This document shows, in pieces, positions 9,042-17,650 of a DNA stretch of 64,000 nt. Positions within the stretch are counted from its first letter, which is position 1. Every line of letters begins with the position of its first letter. Below the pieces are notes generated by a model. That model was not told the DNA's origin. It did no database searches and saw only the letters and a list, made by a program, of their open reading frames with translations. Both the position numbers and the translations under genes were made by a program. The DNA comes from Polaromonas vacuolata (GTDB taxonomy: Bacteria > Pseudomonadota > Gammaproteobacteria > Burkholderiales > Burkholderiaceae_C): positions 310,001 to 374,000 of the forward strand of contig NZ_CP051461.1 of NCBI RefSeq assembly GCF_012584515.1, read 5' to 3'.

Positions 9042-9518
9042 CTATTGGCTTGGTTTTTTTGGTGCTGCTTGCGCTGTTTGGTAGCGCTTGAAAAGATGCG
9101 TCACCTCTTGCAAAACGTTCTTTACGGCGTCGACGATATCGTCGATCTGACCTTGAGTGACATCCATATCATCGCCGTCATATTCCGCACGATTTCTGGT
9201 GTTGTCTGAATTCGATAAGGTTTTCTTTGCCGCTGCCGCAGCGGGAAGTAGCGTGTCTAAAAGCTGGTAGAGAATTTGCCTATGCCCTTTTCCTGATGTT
9301 GGGCGAAAGCCTTGCATCTTGATGGCCGCCATTAACAAGGCGTGTCCCGCTGAGTTGGCCACAGAAAAACGCGTCTCGGGGGAGTTCTGAACTTTTTGTG
9401 CATCTGTTAGCCATGCGTTGGCGGTTTCAATATGCCGCTTTATTTCCGCAGTAGCCGCCGCATGCCTGGCCAGTAGCCTGGTTTTTTCATAGCCTTCCAA
9501 CTGACTTACCAAACGCAT
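9042..9518 (-). CDS. HEPN-domain protein, likely toxin of a HEPN/MNT pair
   Basis: A 158-residue helical protein resembling HEPN-domain proteins, many of which are RNases. Near the C terminus it carries TRNRAEYDGDD, a form of the R-x4-6-H active-site region in which the usual His is not obvious, so catalytic activity is uncertain. Its start lies inside the 3' end of the upstream nucleotidyltransferase gene (32-bp overlap), the arrangement typical of HEPN/MNT toxin-antitoxin operons, where the nucleotidyltransferase silences the toxin by adenylylation. Confidence 0.7.
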   Translation of the reverse strand: MRLVSQLEGYEKTRLLARHAAATAEIKRHIETANAWLTDAQKVQNSPETRFSVANSAGHALLMAAIKMQGFRPTSGKGHRQILYQLLDTLLPAAAAAKKTLSNSDNTRNRAEYDGDDMDVTQGQIDDIVDAVKNVLQEVTHLFKRYQTAQAAPKKPSQ

Positions 9519-10107
9519 CGTCGTCTCCGATCAAAAATATTTTTTTTGATGCCATTAATTTGGCGACAAAGTGGTTTTCACTTTCCACCTTTTTGCGTAA
9601 TTCCTCTACAGAGTAAACGATTGGGTTAACTGACCTAGCGACGGACTCTTCTATTGACGCCATCGCTAAATTCACTTCCCGATTCAGGGCGCTACCAACG
9701 ACGCAAACATCGACATCGCTATCTCCACGCTCATCTCCTCGCGCGAGTGAACCAAAAATGAAAGCAAATTGCACTCCACTGATGCTTGCCAGCGCGTCTT
9801 TGACAAGCTCTGCAAGTCCAGCAGTTTTTTTGGCGATCATTCTCAGTTCATCAAAAATAGGACAGTCGGGATTTGCCTTGATGCGCCTGCGATTACCATC
9901 TTTTTCGTCAAGAATTAGCCCCGCTTCGGATAGAACTTTGACTTCTTTGCTGATCATCGTGGGCGACGTGCCCGATGCTCTAGCCAGCCCGCGCAGATGC
10001 CAACTCACTTCGGGATGGGCGAACAGCGTGGTGATAAGGGTTTTTTTAGTTTTCCCAAATAAGGCGTCAAGCAAGGATTTTCGCGGTGTTGATAAGGGTT
10101 CAGTCAT
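9487..10107 (-). CDS. Winged-helix nucleotidyltransferase, likely MNT antitoxin
   Basis: Minimal nucleotidyltransferase with a fused N-terminal winged helix. The catalytic motif reads FGSLARGDERGDSDVDV, an exact G-S-x10-D-x-D. The N-terminal half contains LARASGTSPTMISKEVKVLS, a helix-turn-helix. I choose the start at 10107 (MTEPLSTP); a longer frame to 10176 adds a residue run that does not look like part of the fold. The gene overlaps the HEPN gene by 32 bp. The fusion suggests the antitoxin also represses the operon. Family-level call is firm, the toxin-antitoxin function inferred. Confidence 0.75.
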   Translation of the reverse strand: MTEPLSTPRKSLLDALFGKTKKTLITTLFAHPEVSWHLRGLARASGTSPTMISKEVKVLSEAGLILDEKDGNRRRIKANPDCPIFDELRMIAKKTAGLAELVKDALASISGVQFAFIFGSLARGDERGDSDVDVCVVGSALNREVNLAMASIEESVARSVNPIVYSVEELRKKVESENHFVAKLMASKKIFLIGDDDAFGKSVGRL

Positions 10108-10297
10108 GGATAAAATGTATCTTATTGGTGTTTGATTGTAAATAAATACGATACGTTTTTGAATTTGGCAAAGCAAACTGTAGCACCGGCGGAGTTAGGC
10201 TTCTACGTATGCCTCGGTGACATAAAAGGACTGTTGCTGCGCTGAGCCATAAAATGGCACGAATCTTCTCGCCTTCGTTACGTCCGAAATGCTCTAA

Positions 10298-11140
10298 ATG
10301 CCCGATAAAAAAACTCCCCCCCTAAACACGCCGCTCACTACAGCCGTGCGTATACGCGCCGCAGTGCCTAATCCGGCTGTCCCGGCTGAGACTGTGCGCC
10401 TGAACAAACGCATGGCTGAACTCGGTCTGTGTTCGCGCCGCGAGGCGGATGACTGGATTGCGCGTGGTTGGGTTCGCGTCAATGGCGCACCGGCCGTGAT
10501 GGGCCAGCCGGTCGCATACGACGCGCGAATTCAAATTGACCGCGAGGCTGAGCAGCAGCAGCGCCAGCAAGTGACTATTTTGATCAACAAACCTGTTGGC
10601 TACGTCAGCGGTCAGGCCGAGGACGGGCATGAGCCAGCAGTCGCGTTGGTGCAGCCACAAAACCGCTGGAGCGAATGCAATTCGCGTATGCGCTGGGGCT
10701 TTGAGCAGCTGCGCGGCTTGGCGCCAGCTGGCCGGTTGGATATCGATTCGATTGGTCTTTTGGTGTTGACTCAAGATGGCCGAGTGGCGCGCCAATTGAT
10801 TGGTGAAGACTCGGAGATGGAAAAAGAGTATTTGGTGCGCGTGAGTTATGGCGCGGAAAACATCAATGTGGAATCAGTTTTTCCGCCCGATCAACTGGCT
10901 TTGCTGTGCCACGGCTTGAGCCTGGATGGCAAGGCTTTGCGTTCGGCACAAGTGTCTTGGCAAAACCCTGAGCAGCTGCGCTTTGTGCTCAGAGAAGGCA
11001 AAAAGCGCCAGATTCGCCGCATGTGTGAACAGGTCGGGCTATTTGTGACGGGTCTTAAACGGGTACGTATTGGGCGTGTGAATTTAGGCCATTTACCGGT
11101 CGGTCAATGGCGTTATCTGGCGCCGCACGAAGGGTTTTAA
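10298..11140 (+). CDS. rluF: 23S rRNA pseudouridine synthase RluF-like
   Basis: Pseudouridine synthase of the RsuA/RluB/E/F family, 280 residues, expected to act on 23S rRNA. An S4 RNA-binding domain spans about residues 33-80 (RLNKRMAELGLCSRREADDW). The synthase domain follows, opening with ILINKPVGYVSG and containing GRLDIDSIGLLVLT, where the catalytic Asp is residue 148. EGKKRQIRRMCEQVG closes the domain. The N-terminal 30 residues are a basic extension. Within the family RluF looks the best fit, but RluB or RluE cannot be excluded by eye. Confidence 0.85.
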   Translation: MPDKKTPPLNTPLTTAVRIRAAVPNPAVPAETVRLNKRMAELGLCSRREADDWIARGWVRVNGAPAVMGQPVAYDARIQIDREAEQQQRQQVTILINKPVGYVSGQAEDGHEPAVALVQPQNRWSECNSRMRWGFEQLRGLAPAGRLDIDSIGLLVLTQDGRVARQLIGEDSEMEKEYLVRVSYGAENINVESVFPPDQLALLCHGLSLDGKALRSAQVSWQNPEQLRFVLREGKKRQIRRMCEQVGLFVTGLKRVRIGRVNLGHLPVGQWRYLAPHEGF

Positions 11141-11151
11141 AGGCTAGACGT

Positions 11152-11679
11152 TCAGGGGCTGGTCAAACTCAGGTTAACCGGCCACTGCATGCTGCGCTCA
11201 CCTTGAGTTTTATCGTGACCGGTCAAGCTTTCTTGCCAACTGAAACGATGTTGTAGCGTCAGCGCATAACGCCCCGGCTTACGTGCACACAGCCGATAGC
11301 CTGCTGGCGTACTGTCGAGCCAAGCACCAGTGCTGCCACTCGCGCTAATGATTTGCAGCTGCCAATCCGCAGTATTTCCCCACATCAAACCGAGCTCAGC
11401 GCAAAAGCCATTGCGCATGCTAGAGACCAACAGAAGACGCTGCTCGGAGGTTGCATCGTCGCCTACTACTAGTTGCTCGGGGTGATGGTTCTCCAACAGC
11501 CGTAACACGCTGGGAATGTGGATAGTAAAAGTCAGTGCTGCACTGGCTGCTTTGTCTTTCGCAGCAAAAGATTCATTGGCTTGCGCAGCTGAAGTGTCGG
11601 TCAAGGCCAGCAGCCAGAGTAGGCTGATGCTCAGCGTTTTAGACGCTATGCCGTGGTGGTGAATTAGGAACTTTTGCAT
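11152..11679 (-). CDS. Secreted subunit-like protein of the pilus-like locus
   Basis: A 175-residue protein with an N-terminal signal peptide (LSISLLWLLALTDTSAAQA) and a beta-rich mature part. Near residue 51 it has LTFTIHIPSVLRL, which echoes LNFSIVIPQVLFLRVG in the first gene of the same strand cluster (16706-17368), so the two probably share a fold. I do not recognise a named family. It lies downstream of the barrel-like gene, separated by a 0.74-kb repeat block, and may be a minor or tip subunit. Function is inferred only from position and resemblance. Confidence 0.55.
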   Translation of the reverse strand: MQKFLIHHHGIASKTLSISLLWLLALTDTSAAQANESFAAKDKAASAALTFTIHIPSVLRLLENHHPEQLVVGDDATSEQRLLLVSSMRNGFCAELGLMWGNTADWQLQIISASGSTGAWLDSTPAGYRLCARKPGRYALTLQHRFSWQESLTGHDKTQGERSMQWPVNLSLTSP

Positions 11680-11788
11680 ACTAGTCCATGCTTTGCGCTG
11701 GTTTAATTATTTTGAATTGCTTGATTCACATGTTACTCATCATTTGTATGAGTGCCTGTTTAAGCCTAAATTTAGACAAATAATTTAT

Positions 11789-11868
11789 GAGCAAGCTGAG
11801 CAAGCTGAGCAAGCTGAGCAAGCTGAGCAAGCTGAGCAAGCTGAGCAAGCTGAGCAAGCTGAGCAAGC
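11789..11868. repeat. 9-bp tandem repeat (GAGCAAGCT), about 9 copies
   Basis: Eight perfect copies of GAGCAAGCT at 11789-11860 and a ninth of 8 nt. In one plus-strand frame it would read Glu-Gln-Ala repeats, but no start signal or homologous protein supports a gene. It lies in the gap between two minus-strand genes of the pilus-like locus. Confidence 0.95.
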
Positions 11869-11994
11869 GAAACTTTGCAAGCGATGTAAATGTCGCAAGC
11901 GATATAAACGCTGCAAATGCTGCTAACCGCACATGTTGTGCAATTAGTTTTAGAAAATTGACTAAAAAAATAGCTCTAAAAAAGTGCCTAAGCC

Positions 11995-12337
<343 letters not shown>

Positions 12338-12420
12338 ATCCAGATCCGGGTGTTTAAATCAACACCAACTTTGAAACGCTCTAACGCTCTAACGCTTAAA
12401 AATCAAAGCAGTTAAAAGAC

Positions 12421-14559
12421 TTATTTATCGCGTTGCACCGCGAAATTCTGAATACTGGCTTCGCGCACATGGATGTTGACCTTTATTGCGCTACGCTGTA
12501 GCGGACTCCAAGGTAAGGGTAGATTGTCGGAAGAAATCTCCACCAGATGCTGGCCTTCTACTACCGCTTGGAATTCATAACGTCCTTGACTATCTGTACG
12601 AGTGACATAACGTCTGTCGAGAATGACGGTGATGTTGGGCACTCCGCCTTCTGATACTTCTCGTCGGTCATTCCCATCGGCATCATAAAATACCACACCA
12701 CTTAAGCTGCCCGCAGCGCTACCGGGTGCACCACCTAGCGGCGCGTAGGTTTTGCCGGCGTGCTCCTCAAAGCGCAGCAGTAGTTGTAGGCTGCGCATGG
12801 CGGGTAGCTGTGTTGGGGCTGGCAAACTGGCCGCGGTGAGTGCTGACAGAACTTGTTGCTGCTGTAGTTGCCTTCCTCGCGACTCGGTATAGCGTAGCGA
12901 CAGCGACCAGCCGCCAGTGGACTGCCAGCGCAGGCCTAGGTCGGCGTTAAGCGCTTCGCTGCTGTTGCTGCGCCGCTCACCACGCAGTGCTGCGTCCAGC
13001 GACCATTGCGAGGTGCTCGGCAACGAGGCTTGCAGACCCCAGATCAGACTTTTGCCGCTGTTCGCGCCACCGCTAAGCGTTTCCCAAGCCAGCGTGGTGT
13101 TTAGGCTGGCGGGAGCAGCGGTGGCCCAGCTGTGGTCTACGCCTAAGCGTTTACTAGTCACTTCGCCAGAGCGGGTCAGGTCGGCGCGCAGCTGGGTTTG
13201 GCCCCAGTGGTTGCTGCGGTCCCAGTTCAGCGCCAAGGCTTGACCGGTCCCATTTAAGGCACGTAAATTGAGATTGGCTCCGACGCTGCTGCGGCTGTCT
13301 ATTCGGTAGCGCCCGTTTAGATTGAAAAAGGCACTGCGTCCGTCAGACTCGGCGCTGGTGTGGCTGATGCGATCACTCAGTTCTGTGGAAAAACCGTATT
13401 GCCACTGGCGTGTGCTGCTGTCGGCTTGCCAATATATGCCTTGGATATCGTTAGCCAGTGGCATGCTGCCCCAACGCAGATTGGGCTCAAAGCGAAACCC
13501 GCCCGCACTGTTTCGCCAGCGCTCGCTGCGCCAGTTGGCGTCTGCCCACAGTCCTAAAGCGCGGTGGTTATTGCCTTTATTGTTGCTGCCACTGCCACTG
13601 CCACTACCACTACCACTACCACTACTAATGTCAGTGCTTTGCAGCAAGTTCCCTTGCAGCCGCAGCCCGCCTCTTCGCTCTGCGGGTGCTGGGTTGCCGG
13701 GTCTTAACTCTGTGGCCCACGGCGCTTTGCCTTCCCAGGATTGGGCTAGCCAGATGGCGCGCGTGTCCATGTGTGCGCCGTCGCTGTCCGTCAAACGCTG
13801 GCCCTCAATGATCTGTAGCGCAGCATGACTACGGCCGCTGGACAGATCCGACGGGAGTTTGATTTGCGCGCCCAGCGTGCTGAGCTGGCCGGAGGAGGTG
13901 TTAAAGCTGGTCAGGCCTAGTCCGTTGAACAGGCCGGTCTTTCCCGTTGCGGCTTGAATTTCCAAGTCTGCGCCGCTATACCCCTGACTACTGATTCCGT
14001 GGATGGGACTAGACGGGAGTGAGATTCTGCCAGTCCCGCGGGCTAATGATGTTAATCCGGTGTTGATATCGCCAGCGCTGTAATTGGCGCGCCAGCCGCC
14101 GCCTAGCGGCATGCCGCGCTGGTCAATTCGCCAGCTGCTGCTGCGGTACTGGTAGGTTTGACTCAGGCTGCTACTTTGCTGACGACTTAGATTGGCGATC
14201 AGCGACAGCGCACCGTAGTCTGGGGTGTCGATAAAGCCGCCTAAGCTGAGGGCTTGAAATGTGCGGCGGCTCAGAACTTTTTCTGACAGCAGCGAGTAGT
14301 CCGCATGCCAGCTGCGCGACCAGCCTGCGCTGTTGAAATCGTCCTCTTCGGCGTTGAGTTCAGACGCTGATTGCAGGCTTTCTATGAGCTTGTCCACATA
14401 GGGCTGTTTTGCCGAAGACGCAGGTGCTGCTGGTGTTGTGGGATTGACGACTGAATTTTCAGCACTCAACGCTGACTGAGCCAGCGCTATGCCTTGTAGG
14501 TTGAAGCTTAGCGCTGCAATGGCTAGCCAGCCGGGCTGATCATGCATGAGTCGCGGCAT
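12421..14559 (-). CDS. Usher-like outer-membrane beta-barrel protein with C-terminal SdrD-B-type domain
   Basis: A 712-residue secreted protein with an N-terminal signal-like segment (WLAIAALSFNLQGIALA). The middle is a long series of short amphipathic beta strands rich in Ser, Gly, Trp and Arg, as in an outer-membrane barrel. The C-terminal 90 residues contain LSGVVFYDADGNDRREVSEG and GRYEFQAVVEGQHLVEI, the pattern of an SdrD-B or carboxypeptidase-regulatory-like sandwich. A Gly-Ser run (hexamer repeats at 13588-13623) sits near residue 315. It occupies the place of an usher, 9 bp after a PapD-like chaperone gene, but I do not see a canonical usher signature. A highly divergent usher is my best reading. 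Confidence 0.6.
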   Translation of the reverse strand: MPRLMHDQPGWLAIAALSFNLQGIALAQSALSAENSVVNPTTPAAPASSAKQPYVDKLIESLQSASELNAEEDDFNSAGWSRSWHADYSLLSEKVLSRRTFQALSLGGFIDTPDYGALSLIANLSRQQSSSLSQTYQYRSSSWRIDQRGMPLGGGWRANYSAGDINTGLTSLARGTGRISLPSSPIHGISSQGYSGADLEIQAATGKTGLFNGLGLTSFNTSSGQLSTLGAQIKLPSDLSSGRSHAALQIIEGQRLTDSDGAHMDTRAIWLAQSWEGKAPWATELRPGNPAPAERRGGLRLQGNLLQSTDISSGSGSGSGSGSGSNNKGNNHRALGLWADANWRSERWRNSAGGFRFEPNLRWGSMPLANDIQGIYWQADSSTRQWQYGFSTELSDRISHTSAESDGRSAFFNLNGRYRIDSRSSVGANLNLRALNGTGQALALNWDRSNHWGQTQLRADLTRSGEVTSKRLGVDHSWATAAPASLNTTLAWETLSGGANSGKSLIWGLQASLPSTSQWSLDAALRGERRSNSSEALNADLGLRWQSTGGWSLSLRYTESRGRQLQQQQVLSALTAASLPAPTQLPAMRSLQLLLRFEEHAGKTYAPLGGAPGSAAGSLSGVVFYDADGNDRREVSEGGVPNITVILDRRYVTRTDSQGRYEFQAVVEGQHLVEISSDNLPLPWSPLQRSAIKVNIHVREASIQNFAVQRDK
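13588..13623. repeat. Hexamer repeat coding a Gly-Ser run
   Basis: Three GCCACT and three ACCACT hexamers in tandem encode alternating Ser-Gly in the usher-like protein. Copy number can change by slippage without breaking the frame, which would vary a loop length. Confidence 0.9.
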
Positions 14560-14568
14560 GAGGCCAGC

Positions 14569-15429
14569 CTAAGGCGCGGGTGCAGAAAAGAGTTGATCTA
14601 TTGACTGGTTCTTGTTTTGGCCCCACTCTAGCTGTCCGCTGATACGGATCGGAAACTTCACCGCTACTGCCGTATCGTTTTCGGTCTCACGTACTGCACT
14701 CAATGGAATAGAGCTAGTTTGGCCGGGCAAAATTGGCTGGTTGCTGGGGCTTAGTTCTAGCGCTGTCTGGCTGGCGTCCACACCTTTTAAAAAGCCTTGC
14801 AGTCGGCCATGTGCCAAGCCGCTGTTGTGCACTTCAAGAACAGGTGTCTCGATACCATTGACTTTGCTGACGCGGGCGCCGACCAGACTCAGCGCGGGCT
14901 CTGCATTGCCGACGGCCACATAAACGATCACACCCATGCGGGCAGCAAATGGAATCGGCGGGCCATTGCTGAGCGGATTTAACAGCTCTTGTCCTTCCAG
15001 CATGATGGCAAAGCGGCACTCGCCGGGAGGTGCAGACTCTGGCACCTGAATTTCAAAACGCATACGGTAAGGCCGGCCGGCAGAAACCTTGAGTTCGCGT
15101 CGCTCTAATGCGACCCAGGGCCGGCAGCTTTGTGGTTGCAAATCGTCTTGAAAAAGCACCGATGTATTCGCCTCTAGTGACCAGTCTGCGGTGCGTAACG
15201 CGAGGTTTGCGGGGTCGCTGGATGCATTGGTAATTTCTATGATTTGGCGACTGCGCTCGCCGGGTTTTAGCGCCAGCTCAAAGCGTGCTGGCGAGATCGC
15301 GAGCGCGAATTCACCGGCTTGCGCAGGCGTGTTCACACTCAAAGCAAGGAATGCGCTGGCGGCAGACAGACTGATGCGGATGACGACGGCGAAAAGACGC
15401 CCAAGTAATCGGTTATGCAAGCAATTCAT
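14569..15429 (-). CDS. PapD-like periplasmic pilus chaperone
   Basis: A 286-residue periplasmic protein with a signal peptide (cleavage near NTPAQAGEF) and the opening strand FALAISPARFELALKPGERS, typical of pilus assembly chaperones. Further family features are ITNASSDPANLALRTADWSL and RPYRMRFEIQVPESAPPGEC. It lies between secreted-subunit genes and the usher-like gene, the normal position for a chaperone. Its start overlaps the upstream gene by 4 bp. Archaic or alternative chaperone-usher relatives are the most likely kin. Function is inferred from fold and location. Confidence 0.72.
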   Translation of the reverse strand: MNCLHNRLLGRLFAVVIRISLSAASAFLALSVNTPAQAGEFALAISPARFELALKPGERSRQIIEITNASSDPANLALRTADWSLEANTSVLFQDDLQPQSCRPWVALERRELKVSAGRPYRMRFEIQVPESAPPGECRFAIMLEGQELLNPLSNGPPIPFAARMGVIVYVAVGNAEPALSLVGARVSKVNGIETPVLEVHNSGLAHGRLQGFLKGVDASQTALELSPSNQPILPGQTSSIPLSAVRETENDTAVAVKFPIRISGQLEWGQNKNQSIDQLFSAPAP

Positions 15430-15905
15430 GGGGTTTCTATCTCAAAATAAAACGCTAATGTTTGTGTTGGCTGTAGCTTTCGGCCATCGGCTTTGAGCGT
15501 CAGAACAATGCTTTCTTCTAGTTGCTTGCTACGCACTACCGAATTGAAAACTAGGGCGCGGCCGCCAGAGCGCAGCTCGCCCGCAAGTAAACGGCCCTGG
15601 GTGGTCCAGCTAGCTTGTATTGGCTCGTGCGTGGATTGTGGAAGCGCTATGAAGAGGCGTACCGGGCGGTTCAACCATGGACTTAAATCGAGTCGGATGG
15701 CGACTTGCAAACTGCCTTGCACTGAGTGGTCATGACTGCGATCAGGTACGACCTGACTCCAACGCAAGGGCAGCACGGATTGGCTGACCAGACTGCCGCT
15801 GTCGTCAACCTTGACGGCGGTGGCACCAGCACTTTTGAGTAAGCTAAGTACCAATAATGCAAGGCCCAGACTAAAGCTGATGTAAGTTTTTTTTGGCATG
15901 CTCAA
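15426..15905 (-). CDS. Small secreted protein of the pilus-like locus
   Basis: A 159-residue protein with a clear signal peptide (FSLGLALLVLSLLKSAGATA) and a beta-rich body ending TQTLAFYFEIETP. I recognise no named family. Both ends overlap neighbours by 4 bp (ATGA-type), so it is translationally coupled to the genes before and after it. A subunit or periplasmic accessory role is likely by position. Confidence 0.6.
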   Translation of the reverse strand: MSMPKKTYISFSLGLALLVLSLLKSAGATAVKVDDSGSLVSQSVLPLRWSQVVPDRSHDHSVQGSLQVAIRLDLSPWLNRPVRLFIALPQSTHEPIQASWTTQGRLLAGELRSGGRALVFNSVVRSKQLEESIVLTLKADGRKLQPTQTLAFYFEIETP

Positions 15906-16624
15906 GGCGCGGTTAGGCTGTAGGTGACTTGGCCGGTATAGGTGCCTGGCGGCAGTATCTGGCTATTGGCGTATCTAAACTGCATACAGCTTTCAAACCA
16001 AACGTTGGGCGGCGAGATGCGCAGAACTTGTGACCCACTGGTGCTGAAGGTGCCGTTTGGCACGGTTGGATTATTTGCGACGTCCCCAAGACCACTGGTG
16101 AGCCAAGAGATGGTGTTGATAGGAATACGCTCGCCAGCCGGGTTAAAAAGTGCAGTGGGTGCACTAATCGTCAAACTGGCTTGACTACCCGTTGTGTTGG
16201 GCGTGCGGTAAAAGCCGCCTATATAAACTTGTGCTGGAATACTGCAATAGTTGGGATAACCGTCAATCGGACTGGTACTGACAAGGCTGTCAGTGGTCAT
16301 GGCAAGAGGGCCTAGCCCCAAGCGCGCCGCTGGCACAGCCAAACTCACTGTGTTGACAGTGCTGTTTCGGGCGCTGCCGCTATTGATTGCGGTTAAGTTC
16401 AATTGACCTACGCCATCGCCTACTTGCAGGTATAGGCCTGATGGGGGCGCGCTGATCTGAATCGTAAAGGCATGGCTGCAAGGACTTGCTAGCGGCCATG
16501 CCATTAGCAGCAACAGCTGTAAAAATAGCCGCAACTGTGCCGGCACAATCAAACCCTGGGCGGCATTAAGTGCGAGTCTTAAGCTGGTCTTGGGTGTGAG
16601 TGTTTTGTGCATCTGCATCTTCAT
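15902..16624 (-). CDS. Secreted subunit-like protein of the pilus-like locus
   Basis: A 240-residue protein with a long hydrophobic N-terminal segment (LRLFLQLLLLMAWPLASPC). The mature part is rich in Ser, Thr, Asn and Pro and ends PPGTYTGQVTYSLTAP, the last-strand pattern GxYxGxVxYxL seen in many pilin-fold subunits and adhesins. Two cysteines in the body (YCSIPAQ and FESCMQF) could form a disulphide. It overlaps the next gene by 4 bp. I cannot name a family; a structural or tip subunit is plausible. Confidence 0.6.
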   Translation of the reverse strand: MKMQMHKTLTPKTSLRLALNAAQGLIVPAQLRLFLQLLLLMAWPLASPCSHAFTIQISAPPSGLYLQVGDGVGQLNLTAINSGSARNSTVNTVSLAVPAARLGLGPLAMTTDSLVSTSPIDGYPNYCSIPAQVYIGGFYRTPNTTGSQASLTISAPTALFNPAGERIPINTISWLTSGLGDVANNPTVPNGTFSTSGSQVLRISPPNVWFESCMQFRYANSQILPPGTYTGQVTYSLTAP

Positions 16625-16705
16625 TTACGTGCGTCTGGCTTGGGTATTCGGTATCGAAGGCCCAGGCGTTAGTCAGTGTTTTGCTGACTGCGCCGGGCGG
16701 CTAGC

Positions 16706-17368
16706 TTAAAGCTGGGTTGCGGTGTATAAAATTTGACCGTTTTTCGCAGTCGTTCCGCCGTAGTTACCGGCTGCGACGGGTGTGGTGTTGAGGTAGCTGT
16801 AAGTCCATTTGCCTTCAATCCGCACAACCTTATTGGTGGCGCTGAGCGTGGTCGGCACCGCGCTAGTGCCGCCGCCGACCGCGCTAGTGTTGAATGCTGG
16901 ATGGCTAATGGCTTGATTGGTATAGCCCGGCGTTGTCGCCGCTAGCGCGTCACTGACAACCCCAATCTCGCTCCAAGGAATGATGTTGCCGCCTACCGCG
17001 TTGCTTAATGCGCCGGTGGTATCAGATGTCAGCTTGATGTCGCCCCCATTGCCGTAGACGCGAACCGTGACAGCGCCAGCGCTCAGATCGCCGCCTACGC
17101 CGGCTACCGGCGTGCCATCGCCAATCTTGTCGGCAGGAACCGTAAATGTCAGGTTGTCAACCGTGGCGTCTGTCACGGTATTGCTGGAGCTAGTGCCAAC
17201 GCGTAAAAACAAAACCTGTGGGATGACGATAGAGAAATTTAGCTTTGCTGTGGCGGTACTGTTGGTAGTTGATGCCGAGTTAAATGTCGACTCTGCGTGT
17301 ACCAGCATGGGTCCAGCAAATGTTGCTGCGATGGCGCTAGCAAGTACGATTTTTTTTAGGGTCTGCAT
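16706..17368 (-). CDS. Putative major subunit of the pilus-like locus
   Basis: First gene of the minus-strand secreted-protein cluster, 220 residues from the start at 17368, chosen for the AGGAAA upstream and the signal peptide MQTLKKIVLASAIAATFAGP that follows. A longer frame to 17464 adds 32 residues before the signal. The mature protein is Thr/Ser/Gly/Val-rich and almost free of charge, opens with LNFSIVIPQVLFLRVGTSSS and ends in a strand-like GQILYTATQL. Such composition and first-gene position suit a main structural subunit. No named family recognised. An 81-bp gap separates it from the next gene. Confidence 0.62.
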   Translation of the reverse strand: MQTLKKIVLASAIAATFAGPMLVHAESTFNSASTTNSTATAKLNFSIVIPQVLFLRVGTSSSNTVTDATVDNLTFTVPADKIGDGTPVAGVGGDLSAGAVTVRVYGNGGDIKLTSDTTGALSNAVGGNIIPWSEIGVVSDALAATTPGYTNQAISHPAFNTSAVGGGTSAVPTTLSATNKVVRIEGKWTYSYLNTTPVAAGNYGGTTAKNGQILYTATQL

Positions 17369-17650
17369 AGTGTTTCCTAGAATATTTGTGTTGAATGGAG
17401 GCTTCTTGCAACCGGCGATACTGTAGCTACCCGCCGTTAAAAACGGACTGCCCTTGAATTCCACGATTGCTTACAAAGATGAAGTGCTGCCAAGCCTTTT
17501 GATTGCCCTCGTGAGTTGTGGAGAACAAATCTTCACTTCAATTTGCAAGGGCACATTTTTTTACAAATAGATCCAAAAATCAACACTAGTACAGTAGAAC
17601 TAAAGTTAAAAAAGCTTCCGTTAAACCTATAACTTTTCAAAAAATTCAAG

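Noticed and set aside
11693..11926. Plus-strand frame with Glu-Gln-Ala repeats
   Set aside because: It is a translation of the 9-bp tandem array; no ribosome-binding site or sensible flanking protein sequence supports a gene.
17465..17650. Sigma-32 heat-shock promoter for htpG
   Set aside because: A CTTGAA-like element is present near 17454, but no matching -10 element at proper spacing is seen.
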